A stretch of DNA of 64,000 nucleotides from Pseudomonas vanderleydeniana (GTDB lineage: Bacteria; Pseudomonadota; Gammaproteobacteria; Pseudomonadales; Pseudomonadaceae). The position numbers were made by a program, and so were the translations under genes. The notes below the pieces were generated by a model. The model worked only from the letters and a program-made list of their open reading frames with translations, was not told the DNA's origin and searched no databases. Positions 36,044 to 42,714 of this stretch are shown here, in pieces (position 1 is the stretch's first letter; each line of letters opens with the position of its first letter). Location of the stretch: assembly GCF_014268755.2 (NCBI RefSeq), contig NZ_CP077093.1, forward strand, positions 2,964,001 to 3,028,000. Reading direction: 5' to 3'.

Positions 36044-37135
36044 ATGGGCGTCTTGCGAATGTTGGGCGTGGTCATTGCGGCAACCTTGGCAACCACGGCC
36101 GTTTATGCGGGGGAGGCGCAGGTCAACGTCTACAACTGGACCGACTATATCGGCGAAACCACCCTGGCGGATTTCCGGAGCGCTACGGGTATCGATCCGG
36201 CCTACGATATTTTCGATGCCAATGAGACGCTGGAAGCCAAGCTGCTTGCCGGGCATTCGGGCTATGACGTTGTGGTTCCGAGCAGTCACTTCATCAGTCG
36301 ACAGATCCAGGCAGGTGTGTTTGCTCCGCTGGATCGGTCGTTGCTTACAAACTACAAGAATCTCGACCCGGCAATCCTGAAGCAACTGCAGGTCAATGAT
36401 CCCGATAACCGCTATGTGGTGCCCTATTTATGGGGGACGGGCGGGCTGGCTTACAACAAGGAAAAGGTCAGGGCGGTACTGGGTGTCGACGCCGTTGATT
36501 CCTGGTCGGTCCTGTTCGAGCCGAGCTCGATCCAAAAATTGCACCAGTGTGGGGTGGCCGTGATGGACTCACCTGACGAGTTGTATGGCGCAGCCCTTCA
36601 TTATCTGGGGCGCGACGTCGGCAGTGCCAATCTTCGGGACTATCAGGACGCCACCGCGTTACTTCGTAAGATACGGCCCTACATCACCTACTTTCATTCC
36701 TCCAAGTTTGTGGGCGATTTGGCCAATGGCGAGATCTGCCTGGCGATGGCGAACTCGGGGGACGGAGTGCAGGCAATCGAACGTGCCAAGGAGGCACAGG
36801 CAGGTGTCCAAATCGAATATGTGGTGCCCAAGGAAGGAGGGAACATCTGGTTCGACGTCCTGGCCATTCCTGCCGATGCCCGGCACAAGAGGCAAGCGCA
36901 TGCCTTCATTAACTTCCTGTTGGACCCCAAGACGATTGCAGGGGTAACAAACTACACCGGGTACGCCAATCCGACGCCAGCCTCGAAGTCGTTCCTTTCG
37001 ACAGATATCGTGAACAATCACGTCATCTACCCTCTACCTGAGACCGTTCGAAGGCTCTACATTTCGGCCCAGCCGGCCCCAGAGTACGTTCGCTACATCA
37101 CACGTGCCTGGACCTCGCTGAAGAATGGAACCTGA
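36044..37135 (+). CDS. polyamine-type ABC substrate-binding protein (SpuD/PotF family)
   Basis: Periplasmic solute-binding protein (363 aa) with a signal peptide (about 1-24, MLGVVIAATLATTAVYAG). Its VNVYNWTDYIGETTLADF, VVVPSSHFISRQIQAGVFAPLD and VPYLWGTGGLAYN blocks are characteristic of putrescine/spermidine-binding PotF/SpuD proteins. The ATG at 36044 has a GGGG ribosome-binding site 7 nt upstream and is preferred over 36020. No ATPase or permease genes are adjacent, so it must use components encoded elsewhere or act as a sensor. A TetR gene follows. Confidence 0.9.
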   Translation: MGVLRMLGVVIAATLATTAVYAGEAQVNVYNWTDYIGETTLADFRSATGIDPAYDIFDANETLEAKLLAGHSGYDVVVPSSHFISRQIQAGVFAPLDRSLLTNYKNLDPAILKQLQVNDPDNRYVVPYLWGTGGLAYNKEKVRAVLGVDAVDSWSVLFEPSSIQKLHQCGVAVMDSPDELYGAALHYLGRDVGSANLRDYQDATALLRKIRPYITYFHSSKFVGDLANGEICLAMANSGDGVQAIERAKEAQAGVQIEYVVPKEGGNIWFDVLAIPADARHKRQAHAFINFLLDPKTIAGVTNYTGYANPTPASKSFLSTDIVNNHVIYPLPETVRRLYISAQPAPEYVRYITRAWTSLKNGT

Positions 37136-37228
37136 TGGTTCGTCCTCGCCTTGTTGGGCAATTGGCCGCTTGGCCATTACCATGTCGACCTTTAGTGCTG
37201 CGCGTCTGGAATTGTCCGTGGGCCATGA

Positions 37229-37888
37229 ATGAAAACTAATGATGATGCAATGATCAGTACGTTGGAAATGTGCGGGATTCCTTTGCCCAAACAGCGACGT
37301 AGCCTGGACACTTATCACCGTATTCTACGCGCCGCCCAGGAGTGTGTGGCGGAATACGGTTACAGCAAGACCAGCACCCAGGAGGTGGCCAGACGAGCCG
37401 AGATTTCCCATGGTGGCCTGTTCAAACGGTTTCCGACCAAGGTCAGCCTCATGGCATCCATGGTCGGCTATCTGGAGGCGCAGCTCAGGCGTCAGGCAGC
37501 CGGGGAGGTGACCGAGGAGTTGCTGAATTCACCTAGTCACCAGCGTGTACGATTCTTTATCGAGGGGTACTGGTGCTTCGTACAGACCCCGCAGTTCAAG
37601 GCGATCGATGAGGTCTGGGATGAATCCCGCACCGACCCTCAGCTTTTGGAGGCGCTGCGTCCGATCATCGCGAAGGATGTGGTGGCAGGTGACCTCAGGT
37701 TTTACTTCCCTGAGCTCGAGAATGGCACGGCCATCCAATTCATCAGCCAGATGATCTATTCGAGTCTGGAGTACCTGGCGTTCAACCATGGTATGGGGGC
37801 CGATGATCAGGCTCCAGCCAAGCTGGATGTGTTGATTGACCTGGTTTGCCGCGAGATCGATCGGTTGCGCGCCGAGACCGTCCGCTAG
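37229..37888 (+). CDS. TetR family regulator
   Basis: TetR-type repressor (219 aa). The N-terminal helix-turn-helix spans about 26-70 (YHRILRAAQECVAEYGYSKTSTQEVARRAEISHGGLFKRFPTK is interrupted by normal linker residues), followed by an all-helical ligand domain. It precedes an M28-type gene in the same direction, with a perfect 14-bp-arm palindrome in the 278-bp gap that is a candidate operator. The inducer is unknown. Confidence 0.88.
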   Translation: MKTNDDAMISTLEMCGIPLPKQRRSLDTYHRILRAAQECVAEYGYSKTSTQEVARRAEISHGGLFKRFPTKVSLMASMVGYLEAQLRRQAAGEVTEELLNSPSHQRVRFFIEGYWCFVQTPQFKAIDEVWDESRTDPQLLEALRPIIAKDVVAGDLRFYFPELENGTAIQFISQMIYSSLEYLAFNHGMGADDQAPAKLDVLIDLVCREIDRLRAETVR

Positions 37889-37975
37889 ACAGACGCTGCC
37901 GTGTACCCACGTTGACCATTTTTGCCATCGGTCCTGTGTGACTGAGGGATGAATCTTGGGTCGTTTGAAGATCTC

Positions 37976-38005
37976 AAAAAAGAAAGCGAGTGCTCGCTTT
38001 CTTTT
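37976..38005. promoter_or_regulatory. strong palindrome between TetR and M28 genes (operator or terminator)
   Basis: AAAAAGAAAGCGAG and CTCGCTTTCTTTTT are perfect 14-bp arms around TG. The A/T-rich ends make a bidirectional rho-independent terminator possible. Equally, the GAAAGCGAG/CTCGCTTTC core is a TetR-sized operator placed before a possible -10 box (TATAGT, about 38020). Both functions may overlap. Confidence 0.7.
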
Positions 38006-38166
38006 TGTGGGGAAACGATTATAGTGAAACCCACCTCCGAGGAGGAGGAGCGGGCGGGTTCCGCGCATCGTTGTCCGCCCACTCGATTGGAGGATTGGAG
38101 ACGCGGGCGCTGTCGGAGGCCCTTCGGTAGTCCCGCGAAATAATAAATAGAATCGACGGAACTCGC

Positions 38167-39687
38167 ATGGAACACACAAAGAAGCGCCGTGCCGCAGGTC
38201 GTGTTTACACCCGTTTCCTGGCCCTGGGGGCCCTTACTCTTTCTCTATTCGTTTCTCAGGCAGGTGCACAGGTGGATAGCCATGATGTCCGTCCTGGTTT
38301 GGCAACGAATGCGGAAATTTTCGGATTCATCCAAGACATCACCGACTTCGGTCCGCGTCGCACCGGCAGCGAGGCAAACGTCAAGACTGCCGATTACATC
38401 GCCGGACAGTTCAAGGATTTCGGTCTGCAGAATGTGACGATTGAAAAAGGAGACACTTTCCAATGGGAGGCCAAGAAGTGGGGGCTTGATGTCGGTGGTA
38501 CGGCAATCCCGGCGTTCTATATGCGTCACAGCTTTCACCCTGGCAAGGAGGGGATGTTTAGTACAGGAGCTGATGGGCTTAGGGCCGAATTCATCTATGT
38601 GGGTAATCGCAAGGACCTGAAGGGCCTCGATATCAAAGGCAAAATCGTGGTGGCTGATGTTCAACTCAAGGACATCAACATGACGCTTATCCAGATGGCG
38701 GCTGATTCGATTTACGACCCGGCCAAGAGCTTGAAGAACGAGAAACGACTGGACCCGTTCACGCCTGATAACTATCCCTTCAACATGGCCTCGGCGATAG
38801 AGGGTGGTGCTGTCGGATTCGTTGGCATCCTCTCCAACTACTTCAATAGCAATCGTTTCTACAACGAGGACATGGCCTACTTCGTCGATGACAACCTCCG
38901 ACTGAACATACCTGGTTTGTGGTTGAGTCGTGAGGAGGGCGAAGCACTGAAGGCCCTCTTGAAGAAACAGCCTGACGCCATCGGCCGTATGGTTCTGGAG
39001 GGAGAGGTCAGGAAGGTCCAGTACCGCACCGTTGTTGGATACCTACCGGGAAAAAGTGCAGAGACGCTCATGGTCCAATCGCATCACGACTCTGGATTCA
39101 TGGGGGCCGTGGAGGATGCCAGTGGGGTCTCTGAAGTGTTGGCGCTGGCAAAGTATTACGGGGCCCAACCGGTGAGGAGCCGGGATCGAACGTTGATGTT
39201 CGTTGCGATGGATAGCCACTTCACCGGCTATGAGGCACACGAAGATTTTGCCAAGAAAAACATCATCGGCACCGGGATGAACGTGGTTGCAAACATCACC
39301 CTCGAGCACATAGCACGTGAAATGGTGGTCAAGGACGGAAAGGCTGTGATGACCGGTCAAGTCGATCCACGTGTGTTCATCACATCGCCCTCATTGCTTG
39401 AGCTGGTCGGTGACCAAGTCAAGACGAACAACTATGCCCGCTCTATCGTCATGTCAACCGGTGTGTTCACGGACGATGAAGGTTTGCCGACCGATGTCGG
39501 TCCTATTCACCTGCTGACGGGGATGCCGGTGATCAGCCTCATTTCCGCACCGGTCTACCTCTACGATATCGCCGACACCCTGGATAAGGTCGCGGTGGAA
39601 GAACTACGACCTACTGCAGTTCTGGCCGCGGATCTTCTGGATAAGCTCGACAAGATCCCGGCAGATGAGTTGGGTCGCGACAAGTAA
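38167..39687 (+). CDS. secreted M28-family peptidase-like protein with altered metal site
   Basis: Exported protein (506 aa) with a signal peptide (about 1-36) resembling M28 zinc aminopeptidases with an inserted PA-like domain (about 105-270). The first metal motif survives (QSHHDSGFMGAVEDASGVSE gives His-x-Asp and Asp). By eye, the usual catalytic Glu-Glu is replaced by His-Phe (AMDSHFTGYEA), the later Asp ligand by Glu (LEHIARE) and the last His by Val-Gly (TDVGPI). It may have changed chemistry or be non-catalytic. It is 30 bp upstream of a phosphotriesterase-like gene and co-directional. Confidence 0.8.
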   Translation: MEHTKKRRAAGRVYTRFLALGALTLSLFVSQAGAQVDSHDVRPGLATNAEIFGFIQDITDFGPRRTGSEANVKTADYIAGQFKDFGLQNVTIEKGDTFQWEAKKWGLDVGGTAIPAFYMRHSFHPGKEGMFSTGADGLRAEFIYVGNRKDLKGLDIKGKIVVADVQLKDINMTLIQMAADSIYDPAKSLKNEKRLDPFTPDNYPFNMASAIEGGAVGFVGILSNYFNSNRFYNEDMAYFVDDNLRLNIPGLWLSREEGEALKALLKKQPDAIGRMVLEGEVRKVQYRTVVGYLPGKSAETLMVQSHHDSGFMGAVEDASGVSEVLALAKYYGAQPVRSRDRTLMFVAMDSHFTGYEAHEDFAKKNIIGTGMNVVANITLEHIAREMVVKDGKAVMTGQVDPRVFITSPSLLELVGDQVKTNNYARSIVMSTGVFTDDEGLPTDVGPIHLLTGMPVISLISAPVYLYDIADTLDKVAVEELRPTAVLAADLLDKLDKIPADELGRDK

Positions 39688-39717
39688 TCGCACGACAGCC
39701 TTGAACTGGAGTGGAAC

Positions 39718-41037
39718 ATGAATAATCAGAGCTTAAAAAGCCGTCGCGACTTTCTCAAAATGACCGGTACTGTAGCGCTTGCGGGGGCCGCCGGTGGGTT
39801 GCTGGCGAGTTGCGAAAGCAAGCCGACAGCCGTCGCCGGGACACTTGCGCCGCTTCCGGTCGCCGCTAAGCCCGGCGGCAAGAACGTACGTACCGTGCGA
39901 GGGTTGATGGATGCGCAATTGCTCGGTGTGACTGACATGCATGAACATGTTCTGCGTGATCATGTGCCGGGAGTGCTCGAGTCGTTGTCGATGTTCGACG
40001 CGCAGACGCTCAAGGAAATGATGATGCTTTCCGACCCGGGAGAGGTGCCAGCGAGCTTCTTCCCGGAGAAGGGTAACCCGATCACCCTGCAGAATCGCAG
40101 CTACCTGACGCATTTCTACGCCAATGGCCAGGACCAGTTTGTGCTCGACAAGGACATGATGCTCGGCGAGCTGCGTGATTTCGCGACCTTGGGGGGGAAG
40201 TCGATTTTGGACTGCAGTCCGACTTACGAGCGTGGTAGTCCGGTGACGGTGCGCCAGATGTCGGAAGAAACGGGTGTCAACATCATCATGAGTACCGGGA
40301 TCAACTCACATGTGCTCCTCCCGGCGAAGTACAAGAAGATGAACGTGAGCGAGCTGGCTGGGTTCTTCGAGAAAGAGATGTTTGTGGGGATTGATGACAC
40401 CAACGTTTGTTGTGGTCATATCAAACTGCTCGCCGAAAGTGAGCAGTTTGGTGTGAAGGCGACAGAGGATGTCCCGCTTCTGCACGGACTGGAGGCCGCC
40501 GCAGGGGTCTCGCGAAATACGGGAGTGCCGGTTACCGTTCACGCCTATTTGTTGGGAACAGAAGTCCTGAAGGCGTTTCTGGAAACCGCCATGACGTTCG
40601 GCATGCCCAAGGATCGAATGATCCTGGCGCATTTTTCGACGGCATTGGCCCCGATGGATTTCAGAACGTTGATGCACAATCCCAAAACCTTGTCCCCCAA
40701 TCTGGATATCGGCTATTGGGCGATGGATCGTGGCTTTATCCTGTCATTCGATCTGTTCGGCTCAGGTTATGCCTGGCGTGATACTCGCGAGGGCCTGGCT
40801 CCCACCTATGATCCGCTGTCGCTGGCGGCCATCTATCAATATGTGAAGGCAGGCTATGGCGATCGCATCGTCATGGGGACTGATCTCTGGATGCGAAACT
40901 CAGCCAGAAAATATGGCGGACCGGGCATTGCACAGCTGCTCAACCATATCGTTCCCATCTTGCTCGAAAACGGTCTGACTCAAAAGGACATCGACCAGAT
41001 TCTGATTAAGACCCCAGCGCGAATGCTTGCTTTCTGA
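39718..41037 (+). CDS. Tat-exported phosphotriesterase-family lipoprotein
   Basis: Amidohydrolase-fold protein (439 aa) of the phosphotriesterase family. The leader combines a twin-arginine motif (SRRDFLKM) with a lipobox (LLASC), indicating a Tat-exported lipoprotein. Expected metal ligands are visible: H75 and H77 (DMHEH), K236 (CCGHIKLL, probably carbamylated), H275 (VTVHAYL), H305 (ILAHFS) and D389 (MGTDLW). The active site therefore looks intact. Members hydrolyse phosphotriesters, lactones or amides. Pairing with an M28-like protein suggests a two-step breakdown of one substrate. Confidence 0.87.
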   Translation: MNNQSLKSRRDFLKMTGTVALAGAAGGLLASCESKPTAVAGTLAPLPVAAKPGGKNVRTVRGLMDAQLLGVTDMHEHVLRDHVPGVLESLSMFDAQTLKEMMMLSDPGEVPASFFPEKGNPITLQNRSYLTHFYANGQDQFVLDKDMMLGELRDFATLGGKSILDCSPTYERGSPVTVRQMSEETGVNIIMSTGINSHVLLPAKYKKMNVSELAGFFEKEMFVGIDDTNVCCGHIKLLAESEQFGVKATEDVPLLHGLEAAAGVSRNTGVPVTVHAYLLGTEVLKAFLETAMTFGMPKDRMILAHFSTALAPMDFRTLMHNPKTLSPNLDIGYWAMDRGFILSFDLFGSGYAWRDTREGLAPTYDPLSLAAIYQYVKAGYGDRIVMGTDLWMRNSARKYGGPGIAQLLNHIVPILLENGLTQKDIDQILIKTPARMLAF

Positions 41038-41103
41038 GACTGTCTGGCTGGCCTGTCATGACAACTTAGTCAGGGTCAGTTTATCTAAAGATAAATCGCT
41101 CCG

Positions 41104-41125
41104 CTAAAACCGGTTTTGGTTTTAG
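41104..41125. promoter_or_regulatory. hairpin upstream of TorF-type porin
   Basis: CTAAAACC (41104-41111) and GGTTTTAG (41118-41125) are perfect 8-bp arms around GGTTTT, 66 bp after the phosphotriesterase stop and 57 bp before the porin start. Without a T-run it may be an operator or a weak terminator. Confidence 0.45.
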
Positions 41126-41182
41126 GTGCTTTGCCTTGCTTTAAAACTGCCGTGTTTAAACAAAAACAATGAGGGACACTGC

Positions 41183-41938
41183 ATGAACTTCTCGAACGTG
41201 TTTTCCAAAGCCAAACAAAATATTTTATTGTTTTCTGTTGTTTGCGGATCGCTCGGAAATGGTGCCGCCCAGGCCATTGAGCTGGGTAACGGTTTCGGCT
41301 TGGACGTGACCGTGACAGCACTCAGCGACTATCGTGATACGGGTATCTCACAGACAAAGGGTGACCCAGCCTTGCAGGCTGAGGTAGTGCTTCAACACCA
41401 ATCGGGCCTCTATGTCGGGGTGTTTTCCAGTAATGTGGATGCAGGAACGAAAGCTCGTCGAGAGGACATGTACTATGTGGGGGCTACCATTCCCTTTACA
41501 GAAGAGATTTCACTGGATACTTATGTTGGGCGTTATGAGTATCCCAAGGAGGCCAATTCCGATTTCAACGAGTTCTCTGCTGTGCTCAGCGGGTATGGGT
41601 TTCAACTCGGATACACCTATGACTTCGATTTGCGTAGCCGTCTTCCTAATAACCTGAACTGGTCTTTGGGTTACAACTTTGAGCTTCCCTACGAGTCGAA
41701 TTTACTGGTGCGTTATGGCTACTCCGACTTGAAATATGATGCTTTTTGGTCGAAGAGTGAGGAACCGCGTTCGACCTATCACGACTGGGAGGTCAAATTG
41801 TCCAAAAACCTCTTCGGTGTGAATTTTTTTGCCAGTTACATCGACACGGACCTTTCCAAGACAGAGTGCTACTCAGCTTCGGGGTATGAGGATGTCTGCT
41901 CTGCAACGGTGGTTTTCGGCGTGAGTAAAACCTTCTGA
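41183..41938 (+). CDS. TorF family putative outer-membrane porin
   Basis: Beta-barrel protein (251 aa) with a signal peptide (about 1-31, ending GNGAAQA). The mature part opens with LDVTVTALSDYRDTGISQTKGDPALQAE and contains the repeated GLYVGVFSSNVD and YVGRYEY-type strands of the TorF/Gcw_chp family. It ends in GVSKTF, a usual barrel terminus. Its DNA is visibly more AT-rich than the glc region. The substrate is unknown; it may admit the compound handled by the M28/phosphotriesterase pair. Confidence 0.85.
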   Translation: MNFSNVFSKAKQNILLFSVVCGSLGNGAAQAIELGNGFGLDVTVTALSDYRDTGISQTKGDPALQAEVVLQHQSGLYVGVFSSNVDAGTKARREDMYYVGATIPFTEEISLDTYVGRYEYPKEANSDFNEFSAVLSGYGFQLGYTYDFDLRSRLPNNLNWSLGYNFELPYESNLLVRYGYSDLKYDAFWSKSEEPRSTYHDWEVKLSKNLFGVNFFASYIDTDLSKTECYSASGYEDVCSATVVFGVSKTF

Positions 41939-42050
41939 CGGGCATGGGGTTCAAGCCTCGCCGTTAGTGCCGAAGGCCGGGGCGGTTTCAGCGTCCCGGC
42001 TCCCACTTGTAGTCACTGGAAAAGCAAGTTTTCGAAGCTGATTGTGCATT

Positions 42051-42272
42051 ATGAACATCTCCCTGTCGGACGCTTTGAAGCCCTTTGTGGATGATCAGGC
42101 AAGCCTGCGCGGCTACAGCACCAGCAGCGATTACGTTCGGGAACTGATTCGCAAGGATCAGGGCCGACAGCAGTTGCGCGGGTTGCTGTTGGCTGGGGCT
42201 GCCTCGTCGCCCACGGCTCCGGTGGATGGCGACTACTTCGAGTCCTTGCGCACCCAAGTGCGGATCGCTTGA
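42051..42272 (+). CDS. parD: ParD-like antitoxin
   Basis: A 73-aa ribbon-helix-helix antitoxin (MNISLSDALKPFVDDQASLRGYSTSSDYVRELIRKD is split by the strand-helix pattern). The C-terminal part would bind ParE. It is followed 2 bp later by a parE start, so the pair was a type II toxin-antitoxin module of the RelE/ParE superfamily. The toxin is now truncated, so the antitoxin may be a relic or may neutralise related toxins in trans. Confidence 0.88.
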   Translation: MNISLSDALKPFVDDQASLRGYSTSSDYVRELIRKDQGRQQLRGLLLAGAASSPTAPVDGDYFESLRTQVRIA

Positions 42273-42274
42273 GG

Positions 42275-42451
42275 ATGAAGGTCAAGCCGGTCATCCCGCG
42301 AGCCCTGGCCAATCAGGATGTCGAGGATGCTATCCGTTATGACCTTGATGAGCAGGCCGAACAGGCAGCACCCGGTTTTATCGATGCCGTGCAAGGTGCT
42401 TTTAGCCATATCGGTCGACACCCGGCTTCAGCACCATCTGACATTCCATAG
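42275..42451 (+). pseudogene. parE: parE toxin gene truncated by the right border repeat
   Basis: The ParE-like sequence runs from MKVKPVIPRALANQDVEDAI to HIGRHPAS (about residue 52 of a usual 95-100) and then switches into the tRNA-Leu-derived repeat, ending after six foreign residues. The conserved SPRYAHEL and C-terminal half are absent, so the toxin is very likely inactive. The break lies within CCCGGCTTC, which parE and the tRNA T-arm share, suggesting recombination at this short homology. Confidence 0.82.
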
Positions 42452-42543
42452 AGAGCTTGCAAGTTCTCTGGAAGCCTTGAAAAACCTGCCTTCTGGCGGG
42501 TTTTTTCGTTTTTGCGGTCAGTCGAGGTCCAGACTCGTCTACG
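42421..42543 (+). repeat. right copy of direct repeat (tRNA-Leu 3' end plus terminator)
   Basis: It begins with the CCCGGCTTC shared by parE and tRNA-Leu, continues with AGCACCATCT (tRNA 3' end, one base shorter than the left copy) and matches 90 of 100 bases from 42441 onward, including the terminator hairpin. Homology fades after AGACTCGTCT. Its left side is truncated parE; its right side leads to the hybrid kinase gene. It probably marks the right border of a 35.8-kb island. Confidence 0.85.
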
Positions 42544-42714
42544 GCTTGCTGATGGTAGCCGCCATTTCGATTTCGGCCCATGGCTCTTGAGTCGATCAAT
42601 CCAGGCGCTTCGATACGGGTTTCATGAACCCGTGCATAGCGGAACCGATAATTGCTTTCTGAATCTATAGTTACCGACTCTCTCCCTGAACCGAATCCCA
42701 TCGATGGTAGGCAG

